The translations under genes and the position numbers were made by a program. From the NCBI GenBank assembly GCA_021234155.1, contig JAJEKV010000031.1, positions 13,013,748 through 13,077,747 of the forward strand: DNA of 64,000 nt, in the 5' to 3' direction. Source of the stretch: Isoetes taiwanensis. Taxonomy: Eukaryota > Streptophyta > Lycopodiopsida > Isoetales > Isoetaceae. Within the stretch, counting starts at the first letter, position 1, and the number at the start of each line of letters is the position of its first letter. Shown one piece after another: positions 1 to 13,831 of this stretch. The notes beneath the pieces are model-generated. The model made no database searches. It was not told the DNA's origin and worked only from the letters and a program-made list of their open reading frames with translations.

Positions 1-178
1 TCGGTGGTAGCTGGGTTCGGTGCATTGTTGTGGTATGATTGGCTTTGCGTGATCGTTATCTTCATTCTGGTTATGATGTATATTCTCCAGTGCAATCTTG
101 GACCAAGTATAGCGATCCAGCCGGTAAGGTCCGGCCCCAGAGGTATAGCGATCCACAAGCTCATTTCCTTTGATAGCT
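1..178. repeat. Type-B spacer segment, copy 1 (cut by window edge)
   Basis: The first 178 bases do not match the ordinary unit. They match the end of the B segments at 8.2, 13.3 and 16.6 kb: the ATCTTCATTCTGGTTATGATG block, then CAATCTTGG, then the GCGATCCACAAGCTCATT block that leads into the normal unit start. The window therefore opens inside a B segment. Confidence 0.8.
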
Positions 179-3100
179 GACCCTTTGACCTAGACCTTCT
201 CGAGAAAATTTCGGTAGAACGATGATAACGGAGATGGGTTGAGAATCGAAAAAATCGATTCATTTTCGTGCAATGCATTAATTGCGAATTTGTAGATGTC
301 TTACTTAACGCAAAAAGCGCCCGACTTCTACCTGCCACATCGGAGGAGGAGGCAGGAGAAAGCTAAACTCCGCTCGTCGGTTCCCCTTGCTCCATTCGAG
401 CTGCAGCTTCGGCGAGTCCCAAGTGCAGGAACCAAAGTCTGACCCCAAAAGCATAAACCCTTCTAGAACACAGCAACCCAGGGTTCACGTTTTGGAAGCC
501 CTCTCCTTGTCGGTCGGGGGGACCTTCGCGTTGACTTGGCGATGGAGTGGGGGTGTTGGCGTAAAACAGGACCCTAAATCCGGGCTGCTTTGAATTTCCC
601 TCCCAAGGCCGCGAGGGCCGGGGCCGGAAGGCGACCTCCCTCTCGGGTCGCGATTTGATGCGCCAATGGACTCTGGCGTCGGCGTTGCCACGGGAACCAA
701 GTTCTAGAGTGGCGGAAGACCACCGACCTCCAAGAAGCGTAAAATATGGCTCACTTCCATCACACTTTCGTAGTCAATTGGCCTAACAGGATGTGGATCG
801 CGGGATCTTGTCGTGGAAGGCGTGGTGTTCTTTCTTTGCAAAAGCAGGCCTTTGCGCTTGCTCCCTAGGTAATTTAAGCCATTCAGGACGATTTGGCGAG
901 TCGATTTGCCATTCGAGCCTCCCGGAACGAGCGACAAGAACCTTTGCCCGGTTTGGCGGAAGACCTCGGGGCCAGCGGTTTGACAAGTTCTCGGACCCGA
1001 TCACGGAATCTTTTGGGCCTTCGAAGAGACCTGACAGGAGGTCCAGCAGTCCGGATAGGGGAAACCGTGAACTCAGGAGGGTGGTCGTGCGTCACGGCAG
1101 GGCTTGTTGCGAGGAAAGGAGCTGCCTCACGAGAACTTTTTGGATCCCGCCTCTTGGTCGGGACTCTCCCTCTTATTGAGGAATTGTACGGGTGGCCTGT
1201 TTGACTTGGGGAAGGGTGCGGCTTCCGGTTGCCACGCTTGAGCTGCCCGACGTTCTATCTGCTGCTGGCCTAGACCTTCTCAGAAAATTTAAAGAAAATT
1301 GGGGTACGTGTCTTTATGGAAATGGATTAAGTTCCAGGTGGCAAAAATCAGAATTTATTTTTAGGTACAATGCATTAATTGCGAATTTATGAATGTCTTG
1401 CCAACGCAAGCGCCCCGACTTCTACTTGCCACATCGGGAGAGACAGAGCCCAAACTCCCTTCCGTCAGTTTCACTTGCTCATTATTCTGCGGCTGCGGCT
1501 CCTGCGGCGGAGTCCCAAGTGAGACAAATACCGGCCCCATAAACCCTTCTAGAACACGGCAGCCCGCGGGGTTTCACGTTTGCGTTTTGAGCCCACCTGC
1601 TGTCGGTCGGGGGCCTTTGGTGACGGCGTGGAGTGGGGGCGTGGCAGCGACACGGACCCTAAAATCCCGGGCTGCTTGCCCGTTTCCTCTCCCCCGGGCT
1701 GAGGGGCCCGGGCGGGCGACCTCCTCTCGGGGTGCGATTTGACTACGCCCGGACTCCGGAGACGATGGGGCGTTTTGGGGACCGGTTACGTGGCGAGGAA
1801 GACCACCGACCTCCAGAAGCCAAAATCACTTCCATCACACTGGTAGTCCAATTGGCCTAGGATGTGGGATGCGGGATACTCACGGAGGCTGAGTGTTTCT
1901 TTTCTTTGCAAAACCGACCTTGTAACTTGCTCCTAGGGTAATTTACCCAGCTAAATAGGGCGATTTGGCGGGGTCGATTGCATTCGAGGTCGATAGCCGA
2001 GCGACAAGACAGCTGCGGTTTCTACGAGGTAGACCTCGGGGCCCGGCGGTTTGACAAGTTCTCGGATGATCACACATGGATCTTTGGGCCTTGAGAGGGG
2101 CTGACCCGGAGGATCAGCAGGTGGGATAGAGCAGGGCTGGGAGAAGTGGCGGCCAGGGGAAGCGGCTAGAAGAAGGAGCTGCCTGGGCACGGAATCCGCC
2201 TCTTGGGAGAGTCCGGACTCTCCCCTCTTGTGAGGATATTTACAAGAATCACAACCTCCGTTTAACTTGAAGAGTTCAGCTTCGAGACACCGCGGGCTGC
2301 CCGACCGTTCTAATGTAACCCTTTGACTACAGACCTCGAAAATTTAGAATTGGGCTGTGTGTGCTGGAAATGGATTGGGATTCCAGGCGGCAAAAATCAG
2401 GGGTATTTTTGGTACGAAATGCATTAGTGCGAATTTATGAATGTCTTACCTGCTGCAAAAGCGCCCTGACTTCTGCACATCGGAGGAGGACGAGGCCCAA
2501 ACTCGCTCCGTCGGTTCCCCTTGCTCCGTATTCTGCGGCTGCGGCTCACCGGCCGAGTCCCAAATTACAGCGAGACCAAGTCACCGGCCCCAGCGCCAAA
2601 CCCTTCTAGAACACGGCAGCCCACGGGGTTTACGTTTTAAGAGGCCCTCTCTTTGTGTGTCCGGTGGTAGGGACCTTGCGCGTGACAGCGTGGAGTGGGG
2701 GAGTGGCGTCGAGCTACGGACCCTAAAATCCCCGGGCTGCTGCCCGAATTTCCTCTCCCCAAGGCCACGAAGGAGGAGATGACCTCGCCTCTCAGATGCG
2801 ATTTGACGCTCGCCAATGGACTGAGCGTCGGCCGTTGCCACAGGAATGAAGTTCGCATTAGCCGAGAAGACCACCGACCTCAGAAAGCGCCAAAGTAGCT
2901 CACTTCCATCACACTCATGGTCAAATTGGCCTAGGATGTGGATGCGGGGATCTTGTGGAGTGTGGAGAGCATTGAGTATTTCTTTCTTGCAAAAGCAGAG
3001 CCTTGTAACTTGCTCCCTAGGGTAAATTAGCCATTCGGATGATTTGGCAGTCGTCATATTCGAACCTCGGTGCGACGACAAGACAACTGCGGTTTCTACA

Positions 3101-6100
3101 AAGGGCGACCTACGAGGAGCCCGTGGTTGACAAGTTCTCGGACCGATCTGGAATCTTTTGGGCCTTCCGAAGGGGCCTGACGGAGAATCAATGGTGGGAT
3201 AGGGGAAGCAGGGCTCAGGAGAGGTGGTCATTAGCGTCACGACCCCAGGAGGCAGTGCCCGAGGAAGAGCACCTCGGGGAACTTTTGGATCACACACCTC
3301 TTGGGGAGTGGGACTCTCCCCTCTTGAGGGATCGCTGCAAGTCACAGCCTCGTTTGAGCAGGGAAAGTGCCGGCTCTGGGTTTGCTTTTACAGCGGTACC
3401 CGGCAGTTCTATCTACTAACCCTTTGACCTAGACCTACTCAGAAAATTTGAAAAGTGGGGCATTGATGGAGATGGGTTAGAGATCATTTGTAAAATGGTA
3501 TTTTAGGTACAATGCATTAATTGCGGTTATGAATGTCTTGCCCTTGCAAAGCGCCCAGGCTTCTACTTGCCACCGGCGAGGAAGGAGGACAGGCCCAAAC
3601 TCCGTTCCGTCCAGTTCCCCTTGCTCCATATTCTCGGTACATGACTACCGGCGAGGTCCCAAGTGCAGCGGACCAAATTTCCGGCCCCAAAGCAAACCTT
3701 CTAGGAGCAGCAGCCCGAGGGGTTTTCGTTTTGGAGGCACTCTCACTGTCGGTCAGGCCGGGACCTTTGCCCGTCTTGGCGATGAGTGGGGTGTTGGCCG
3801 AAACGGACCCTAAAATCCCGTGCACTTGGTCCTCTCCCGAGGCCACGGGGAGGGGCGGGCCAGGCGACCTCCCTCTCAGAATGTGATTTGACTGCGATGA
3901 GGACTCGAGAGCGTCTGGCGTTGCCACGGGGACAAGTTAAAGTGTGACCACCCGACCTCCAAGAAAGCCAAGTAGCTCGCATCACACTCGTGATGTTAGC
4001 TGGGATGTGGATGCGGGATATGCCCGTAGGTGGAGGCGTGAGGGTATTTCTTTCTTTTAAAACCCGACCTTGTAACTTTATCTAGGGTAATTTGTCCAGG
4101 ACGATTTGGCGGTGGGTTGCCATTAAGGACCTCCCGATGCGGCGACAGAACCTTTGCCGGTTTCTGCAAAGTGGAGCCTCGGGGCCGTGGTTTGACAAGG
4201 GTCTCGGGCCGTCTCAGGTCTTTTGGGCCTTCGAGAAGAGGGCTGAGCAGGAGGATCCAGCGATTAGGATAGAGGCAGGGCTCGGGAGGAGGTGGTCGTG
4301 GTAGAAGCCCAGGAGGCTGCGAGGGCTGCCCTGCGAGAACTTTTGGATCCCGCCTCTTGGGAGTCCAGGACTCTCTCCCTCTTGTGAGGGATCCTTTGCA
4401 AGGTCAGCCTCGTTTGACTTGGGGAAGGAGGTGCATTCGGTTCTACCTTGGCTGCCAGAGCCAGTTCTAATGCTAACTCCTTTGACCCTGGAGCCTTCAG
4501 AAATTTTTTGAAAAGAATTGAGGCGTATTTTATGGAAATGGACAGGTTCTGGTGGCAAAAATCGAATTTATTTTGTTACAATGCATTAATTCTGCGAATT
4601 TATGAATGTCTTGCCAGCGCCCCGACTCTGCCTGCCACATCGGGAGGAGGACGAGCCCAAACTCTGCTCAAAGGCAGTTGCTTACTCCATGCATTCGGCT
4701 CTGCGGCTCCTGGGGCGGGTCCCAGTGCAGCAGACCAAGTCGGCCCCCAAAGCGCCAACCCTTCAGAACACAGCAGCCCCGCAGGGGTTCACGTTTTGGA
4801 GGCCAGCCTCTCCTTGTCCGGTCAGGGGCGGGGACCTTGGCAGGTGACAGCGTGGAGTGGGGGTGTTGGCCCGAGCAGGACCCCTAAATCCCGAGGCTAC
4901 TTGCCCGGTACCTCTCCCAAGGCCACAGGGGGCTGAGGGCGGCGACCTCCCCTCTCGGGAATTGCGATTTGACTGCATGGTTTCGAGCACGGTCGGCGTT
5001 GCCACAGGGGACCAAGTTCCGTGCTTGAAGACCACCGACCTCCAAGCGCCAAAGTAGCTCACTTCCATCCTGCTCATAGTCGGTGGCCTAGGATGTGGAT
5101 CTCGCGGGGATCTTGTCGATGTGTGAAGTGTTTCTCTTTGCAAAAACCCGACCTTGTAACTTGCTCCCTAGGGTAAGTGCATGCATTGGGATGGTTGGCA
5201 GTCGTCACCATTCCAGGAGCCTCCCAGGTGCAGAGCGACAAGACAGGGGTTTCTGGCCCAGACCTCCGGGGCGCCCAGCGGTTTGTGGAGTTCTCCCCGG
5301 GGCCGTCTGGAATCTTCCTTGGGCCTTCGAAGGGGCCTGACGGGAGGATTGTGGTGGGATGGGGGCAGGGCTCAGGAGGTGGTCGTGGCGTGCAGCTTTA
5401 GAGGCTGCGAGGAAGGAGCTGCCTCGGGAACTTTTTGGATCCTGCCTCTTGGGTCGGATATAGAGGATGCTGCAAAGGTCCTGGCCTCTGACTTGGGGAA
5501 GGGTGGAAGCTTCGGTTGCCACAGCGAGGCTGCCCGACCGTTCATCTTAACCCTTTGACCCTAGACACTTCTCGAAAATTTGAGTAGGTTAAAGATTGGT
5601 AACAAAAATCAGAATTTATTTTAGGTACAATGCATTAATTGCGAATTTATGAATGTCTTGCCAGCACCAAAAGCGCCCCCGACTTCTACTTGCCACATCG
5701 GGGAAGGGACAGGCCCAAACTCCGTTCGTCGGTTCCCTTGCTCCCGTGTTATTCTCGACTCAGAAGCTACCGGCCAGGTCCCAGGGTACCTACCTTGAGA
5801 CCAAGTCTACGGCCCCAAGCGCCAAACCCTTCTGGGAACACGGCAGCCCCACGGGGTTCGTTTTGGAGGCCCTCTCCTTATTGACCGATTAGGACGCTAC
5901 GTGACTTGGCGATGGAGTGGGGGTGTTGGCCTTGTTAGGACCCAAGTCACGGGAGGAACATATGCACGGTGCAGGGGCCGGATGGTAGACCTCCCTCTCG
6001 GTCGTGATTTGATGCGCCAATGGACCGAGGCGTCGTACGGGGATGACGGTTAATTCGGCGGAAGAAGACCGCCGACCTCAAGCGCCAAAGTAGCTCTTCA

Positions 6101-8159
6101 CTTCCATCACACTTTCTGGTGATTGGCCTAGGATCTTGTCGTGGAAGGCGTGAGTGTTTTCTTTCTTTGCAAAACCGACCTTGTAACTTGCTCCTAAGAT
6201 TAATTTAAGCCATTAGGACGGTGGCAGTCGATTTGCCATTCAGAACTCCGGTGCCCGAACGACAAAGACCTACTTGGTTTCTACAAAGAAATGAGCCACC
6301 AGGGGCGCTTAGCAGTTTGACAAAGTTCTCGGACCCGATCACGGAATCTTTTGGGCCTTCGAGGAGCCCACTGATGAAGGATCCAGCGGTGGGATAGGGG
6401 AACGGGCTCAGGAGGATGGTCGATGGCGTGCAGCCCAGGGGCTTGTTGCGAGGAAGAATTTGCCACCGGGGAACTTTTTGGATCTTGCTCTTGGGGTCAG
6501 GACTCTCCCTCTTGTGAGGATCACCGCAAGGTCTGGCCTCGTTTGACTTGGGAAGAGGGGTTGACTTCGGTTTATACAGCGAACGCCCCGGCAGATTCTA
6601 ACCAACTTTGACCTAGACCTTCTCAGAAATTTTTAGAAAATTGAACGTGGTATGGCGGAAATGGATTAGGATTCGGTGGCAAAAATCAGAATTTATTTTT
6701 GTGCAATGCATTAATTAAATTTATGAATGTCTTACCCTTGCAAAAGCGCCCCCGACTTCTACTTGCCACATCGGAGGACGGGCCAAACTCGTCCAGTTCC
6801 CCTTGCTCGGCTGGCTGCGGCTCTGACCAGGTCTGAGTTAGCAGACCAAGTCGGCCAACGCAAACGCTGACTTGCCCAGGGTTTACTACGTTTTGGAGAG
6901 CCCTCTCAGCAGCCGGTCCGAGGCGGGACCTTCTTGCGAAAACAGCGTGGAGTGGGGGATGGTGTTGGCCTTGAGCTCACGGACCCCTAAAATCCCGAGG
7001 CTGCTTGCCGAATTTCTCCCAGGCTGAGGGGCCGGGCGGGCGACCTCCCTCGAATGCATGATTTGACTCACTGGCGGAGCTTCGAGCGTCGGCGTTGCCA
7101 CGGGGACCAAGTTACGTGGCGAACCACCGACCTCCAGAAATGACTCACTTCCCATCACCTCGGCTGATCAATTGGCCCTAGGATGTGGATGCGGATACGT
7201 AGGTGGAGGTGGTGGCTCTCGCTTTTGAAAGAAACCGACCTTGTAACTTGCTCCCACAGGGGTAATTTAAGCCATTAAGTTTGTGAGGGATTTATAGGGC
7301 CTCCCGGGTGCGCGACGACAAAGAGGCTGCTGCCCGGTTTCTACAAAGGCAGGCCGGGGCGCCCTTGGTTTGACAAGTTCCAGGACGTCGGGAGATCTTT
7401 GGAGCCTTCGAGGGCCCCCGAGCAATCCAGCAGGTGGACCAGGGGCAGGGCTCAGGAGGGTGGTCGTGGCGATCACCCGGCCAGGGGCAGCCGAGGAAGA
7501 GCCCTCGGGAACTTTTGGATCCGCCTCTTGAAGTCGGGACTCTCCCTCTTGAGGGATCCCACTGCAAGGTCGGCCTGGATTTGACTTGGGAAGGGTGCGG
7601 CTCGGGTTTGCTACAGCGAGTACGCCCAGGCGGATACTTAACCCTTTGACCTAGACCTTGTAGAAAATTTAGAAAAGTGGGGAACGTGTTTGGAAATGGA
7701 TTAGGATTCCAGGCGGCAAAATCGAGGCTATTTTGAAATGCATTAATTAGAATTTATGAATGTCTTGCTGCCCCCGTACGCGCCACGCCGGAGGGGCCCA
7801 TTTGGCTTCATTTCGTCGGTTCCGCTGCTCCGTCATTGCCATTAGGCTCGGCCGGAGTCCCGGTGCAGAGACCAGAATTACATTTAAAGCGCCAAACGCT
7901 TCTGGGGCACGGCAGCCCACGGGGTTTCGTTTGAGGGGCTCATGTCGGTCCGGTAGGAACGCTGCCGACTTGGCGGTGGGGGTGTTGGCCTTGAGAAACA
8001 CGGACCCTAAATCCCCGAAGCTGCTTTGCTTCTCTCCCAAGCGTTTGAGGGTAGGCGGCGACTTCCCTCTACAAAACTGCGGTGGCTACACCCGATGGAC
8101 TCGAAACGTCGGCGTTACCCTAAAGGACCAAGTTACGTAGCGAAAGGCCAAACTGACTC

Positions 8160-8625
8160 CCAAACAAAACCCTTCTAGAATACGGCAAGTCCAAAGTTTC
8201 ACGGGGAGAGCTTCTATGTCAATTGGTAGGACCGCCGTATCTGACGCCAATTGGGGTGTTGTGCCAGGCCCGGGACCCTAAAACTCCCGGAAGTTGCTTT
8301 GGTCGGTTCATTACAAGTTAATTATGCCATCCTGTCCAAATGGCTTTTGAGGCGGTCGGACAGAACAAGGGCATTCTGCGGCTATCCATATGCCTTGATC
8401 TTGAAACACAACCCGCGAGCAACCAAATCGCCCCCCAACCCGCTTCAGTATTTTGCTTTTCTGTGATCATTTATCTTCATTCAGTGATTGCGGAGTGCTT
8501 TTCTGTAATCATTTATCTTTCATATTCAATAGTTACATGATGCTTATATTCATTACAATCTTGGGCCAAGTATATCGGCTGACAAGGTCGCCCCAAATAC
8601 AAGTCCACAACTCATTCGACATAGC
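8160..8625. repeat. Type-B spacer segment, copy 2
   Basis: This segment replaces the second half of the unit that starts at 7639. It begins with a short copy of the inner part of the normal unit (AACCCTTCTAGAATACGG), then departs into AT-richer DNA unique to B: TTCATTACAAGTTAATTATG, CTATCCATATGCCTTGATCT, and two tandem copies of a block around ATCATTTATCTTCATTC. It ends at the next unit start (8626). Confidence 0.85.
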
Positions 8626-11600
8626 TAACCCTTTGACCTAGACGCTTCTCCTAGAAAATTTGAATTAGACATGTCTTGGAGATGGGTTGAGAATCTGACC
8701 CGGCAAAATCAGGGAATTTATTTTGTTACAATGCATTAATTGCGAATTTATGAATGTCTTGCCATACCAGCTGACTTCTGCCTTACACTCGGGCGGGCTT
8801 GGCTTCGGCTCCATGGACACCTTATATTCGGCTGCGGCTGCGGTAGGATGCAGTGCAAGAGACGAAGTCTCAGCCAAAGCGCAAACTTCGCTACGAACAC
8901 GACAGCCGCTGGCGGGTTTGCGTTTGAAACCCTCTCGCTCGAATTCGGGGACCTTGCGTGGCTTGGCGATGAAGTGGGGGTCGATGGCCTTGAGTACCGG
9001 ACCCTAAATCCCGGTGCTTGCCCGTTTTCCTCTCCCAAGGCCACGGGGGCCGGACGGAAAAATTTTCCTCACCAGGTCAGCGATTTGACTCGCAATGGAC
9101 TCCTAGCGATAGGCGTTGCCACAGGAACCAGTTAAATTTGGCGAAGACCACCGACCTCAAGAAGCGCCAAAGTAGCTCACTTCCATTTTCGTAGTCAATT
9201 ATTTTAGGATATGGATACAGGGATACATGCGATGGAAAATGCATTAAGTGTTTCTTTCTTTTGCAAAACCGACCGCACTTGCTCCCGATGGCCCCACCAT
9301 TCCGGGCGATTGCGGTCGATTTGCCGTTAGAACCTCCGTTGCGACGACAAGACAACTGCGGTTTCTGAAGACCTCGGGCCTTGGCGGTTTGACAAATTCT
9401 CAGGACCCGTCACGGAATCTTTGGGCGCTACGAAGAGGGCCTGAGCGGAGAATCAGCGGTCCGGGATAGGGAACCCCGGGCGCAGGAGGTGGTCGTGCGT
9501 CGCGGCCCCGGAGGCGGGCGCCCGGGGAGCTCGGGAACTTTTGGATCCCGCCTCTTGGGGTGGATACCACCCTGCGTGAGGGATCACACACCAAGATCGG
9601 CCTCGTTTGACTTGGGGAAGGGGTGCCGTACCGGTTTGCCCACAGCGGGCTGCCGACGCGTTCATCTTAACCCTTTGACCTAGACAGCCTATAGAAAATT
9701 TAGAAATTGGAACGTGTTTGGAAATGGATTAAATCCATTTGTAAAAGCAAATTTATTTTACATTTTGTCGTGGTTAGAATTTATGAATGTCTTACCCGCT
9801 GCAAAGCCCCCGACTTCTACTTGCATCGGAGGACGAGGCCCAAACTCCGTTCCGTCGGTTCCCCTTGCTGTGTTGTTATTCGGTAGCGGCTTCTACGGCA
9901 GCGAGTCCCACACGAAGTGCAGGGCCAAGTCGGCGTAAGCATAAACCCTTCTAGAGCGGCCCACCGGGTTCGTTTAGGCCCTCTCGCCGGATTGGAGGGA
10001 CCTTGCATTGACTTTGGCGTGGTGGGGGGTGTTGGCTTGAAGCCTGAGACCCTAAAATCCGGTGCTTGCCCACGAATTTCACCCTCTCCCCAGGCTACGG
10101 GACGGGGCGGTGACCTCCCTCTCTCCGGAATCGCGGTGGCTTCTGCCAATGGACTCGAAGCGTTAGCAGCGTTGCCACGAGGACCAAGTTCGTGGCGAGG
10201 AAGACCACCGACACAGAAGCCCGTGGCTCATGCATCACACTTTCGTGATCGATTGGCCCTGGATGTGAATGGGGTCTCTTGTCGTGGAGGGCGTGAAGTG
10301 TTTGCTGCACAAAGCGACCTTGTAGCTTGCTCCTAGGGTAATTCGCCATTCGGACCCGTTTAGCGGAGTCGATTTGCCATTCAGAACTCCAGTGTGCCGA
10401 AACGATAGCCGGAATGCTGCGGTTTCTACAAGGCGGCCACCTCGGGGTATTGTGGTTTGACAAGTTCTCAGGACGATCTGGGAATCTTTTGGGCCTTCGA
10501 AGAGACCCGAGCGGAGATCAGGATCAGGGAAGCTGGGCTCGAGGAGGAGTAGGTCATTAGCGTCGGCCCAGTGCCGGGGAAAAGGCTGCTGAACTTTGGA
10601 TCACGCCTCTTGGGACTCTCCCTTGAGGATGTTGCGAGTCGGCCTCGTTTGACTTGGGGAAGGTGCCAGCTTCGGTTGCTTACATAACGGACTGCCCGAC
10701 CGTTCTAATGCTAACCCTTTGACCTGGGCCTTCTCCGAAAATTTGTTTTAGAAATTGAGCGACTGATGGCTGGAGATGGGTTGGAATCGGTAGCAAAAAT
10801 ACGAATTTATTTCCGTGCGGCCATTAATGCATTTGCCAGATATGCTACCCGCTGCAAAAGCCCCGACTACTTGCCACCTTCGAGGAAGAGGACAGGCCAA
10901 ACTCGTTCCGTCGGTTGCGCCGTATTCGGCTGCGACCTGACCCGAGTCCCCGGCTGCTGAACCAGTCGGCCCCCCCATGAAGCCTGCAGAGCACGGCAAC
11001 CCACGGGGTTCACGTTTTGGAGGCCCTCGCCTTCGGTGAGGACCTTGCGCCGTAACAGCGATGGAGTGAAGGTGTTGTGGCCTTGGGACCTAAACCGGTA
11101 CTTGCCGAATTTCCTCTCCCAAAGGCCACGGGGCGGACCCAGGCGACCTCCCTCTCAGAATCACCGATTTGGCTTCGCCAATGGACTTCCAGGCTTGTCG
11201 GCGTGCCACAGGGATGATTCCGTGTGAACCGACACCAAAGCGCCAAAGTAAGCTCCGCTTCCATCACCTCGTGATCGGTGGCCCCAGGATGTGGATCACG
11301 GGATCTTGTCGATGGGCGTGATGTCTCTGCCGACCTTGTAACCTGCTCGGTGGTAAAATTTCGGACGATTTGGCGAGTTGGTTTGTATTCAGAACTCGGT
11401 GCCCGAGCGACCAAGGGCCGGGTTTCTACACAGGCGACCTCCGGGGCCCGGTTGACAAGTTCTCGGACCCGATCTGGAATCTTTTGGGCGCTTCTCGAAG
11501 GGGCCCTGAGCGGAATCAGCGATTCGGATAGGGAACGGGCTCAGGAGGTGGTCATTAGCGTCTGCTGACCCCGGGGCCCATTTGCGAGAAGGAGCTACCC

Positions 11601-13329
11601 TCGGGAACTTTGGATCCGCCTCTTGGGGTCGGACTCTCTCGGATGCAAAAGGTCACGGCCTCGTTTACGACGGGGAAGGGTGCCGTACCGGATATCGCAG
11701 CGAACGACCGTTCCTATCTTAACCACTGACCTAGACCTTCTCCGAGAATTTTGAAAATTGGGGGCGTGTGCTGGAAATGGATGGATTCCGGCAAAAAATC
11801 AGAATTTATTTTCGTACAATGCATTGGCTGCCGAATTTATGAATGTGCTGCTTGCAGCCCCGACTGCACCACATCGGAATGACCCAAACTTCTGCTCGTC
11901 GGTTCCCCTTGCTTTCCGACATTAATTTTTAGGCTCTCGGCCGGGTCACAGTGCAGCAGACCAAGTCTTCGACCCCCAAAGCGCCAAGCCCTTCTGGGGC
12001 ACGGCGGCCCATACGGGGTTTTACCTGCGTTTTGGAGGCCCTCTCGCGGATTAGGGGCGGGACTGGCGAAGTGACTTGGCGATGGAGTGGGGGTGTTGGC
12101 CTTGGCTCTGAGACCCATCCCAGGAAGCTGCTTGCCGAATTTCCTCTCCCAAGGCCACAGGGGCGGGCGACCTCCCCTCTCAGAATGTGATTTGACTCGC
12201 CAATGAGCTTCGAGAGCATTCGGCGTTGGGGACCAAGTTACGTGGCAGAGAAGACCACCCGACCTCCAAGAAGAAGCGCCAAAGTAGCTCACTTCCATCA
12301 CACTAAGTAGTCAGCGAGTGGCCTACAGTGGATCACGGGATCTCTTGTCGTGGAGGCGTGAAGTGTTTACTTTCTTTTGCAAAACGACCTTGTAACTTGC
12401 TTGGGAGTAATTGCGCCATTCGAGGGCGATTTGTGATTGTTGCCATTAGAACCTCCCAGGTGCGACAAAGACCTTGCGGTTTCTCTGGCCAGACTCGGGG
12501 CGCCCGGTTTGACAAGGATTATCTGGGACGATCGCGGAATCTTTTGGGCCTACCGAGAAGAGGGCCCACTGACCCGAGAGAGATCAGCGGTGGGATAGAG
12601 CGAATAGGAGGGTGGTCATTAGCGTGCAACCCCAGGAGGCTTGTACGCAGGAAAGAGCACCTGAGAACTTTGAATCCCGCCTCTTGGGTGGGACTCTCCC
12701 CTCTTGTGAGGATCACAGGTCGGCCTCGTTTGACTTGGGGAAGGGTGCGGCTTCGGTTTACCGCGGGCTGCTGACGGATTCTAATACTAACCACTGACCT
12801 AGACCTTCTCCAGAAGAAATTTAGAAAATTGAAAGGTATGGCGTGGATTAGGATTCCAGGCGGCAAATCAGAATTTATTTTCATTACAATGCATTCAATT
12901 CGCAATTTATGAATGTCTTGCCAGCTGCAAAAGCCCCCGACTTCTACTTGCCACATGGAGGAGGACAGGCCCAAACTCCGCTCCGTCCGGTTCCCCTTGC
13001 TCGGAAGTATTCGGTGGCTCGACGGTCCCAAGTGCAGAGACCAGAGTCGGCCCCCAAAAGCGCCAAACCCTTCTAGAACACGGCAGCCACAGGGGTTTTA
13101 CGTTTTGGAGGCCCTCTCCATGTCGGTCGAGGAGGACGCTGGCGTGACTTGGCGTGGAGTGGGGGTGTTGGCATGGTTCCCTAAAATCCCAGGAGGCTGC
13201 CTTGGGAATTTCCCTCTCCCAGTGCAGGGGACTGGGCTGACCTCCCTCTGGGGCGCGATTTGACTGCATGTGGACTCAGAGCGTGGCGTTGCCCTGGGGA
13301 CCAAGTTACGTGGCCAGAAGACCAAAACT

Positions 13330-13831
13330 GGAAATACCCAGAGCAAAACCCTTCTAGAATGCAGCCAAGTCACATGGTTTTCGTTTGGGAGGCCCTCTCC
13401 TTGTCAGTTGGTGGGGACCTTACCTGCAGTATCTTGACATGGGTGGGGTGTTGGCCTTGTTGGGACCTAAACTCCCACCCAGGAAGTTAAGCTTGCCCGA
13501 ATTCAGTTCATTACAAGTTAATTATGCCATCCATGTCAAATGCTTTAAGGGGCTTGATCTAGTTGAACAAGGCATTCTGGCTATCCATATGCCTTAATCT
13601 TGAGAAACACAACCATCATCACAAGCAACCAAATCTAACCCCCAACCACTTTTAGTCTTTTTGCTTTACGTAATCATTTATCTTCATTCTAGTAGTTATG
13701 ATGCTTTTACGTAATCATTTATCTTCATTCTAATAGTTATGATGCTTATATTCTCAATGCAATCTTAGATGAAATTATAGTCAGTGACAAGGTCAACCCC
13801 AAGTACAAGCGATCCCACAAACTCATTCCTT
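13330..13831. repeat. Type-B spacer segment, copy 3
   Basis: This is the cleanest B copy. It opens with about 170 bases related to the inside of the normal unit, then B-specific DNA including TTCATTACAAGTTAATTATG and two tandem copies (13671-13745) of a ~38-bp block ACGTAATCATTTATCTTCAT. Copy 2 reads CTGTAATC where this copy reads ACGTAATC; the same swap recurs elsewhere in the window (see findings). Confidence 0.87.

Noticed and set aside
2581-3345. Longest open frame in the satellite (254 codons, minus strand), and other minus-strand frames of 120-190 codons at 18-22 kb
   Set aside because: The frame is not kept in neighbouring units; stops and frame changes fall at different places in each. 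GC-rich repeats stay open by chance. If the indels are sequencing errors, a corrected unit should be re-tested.
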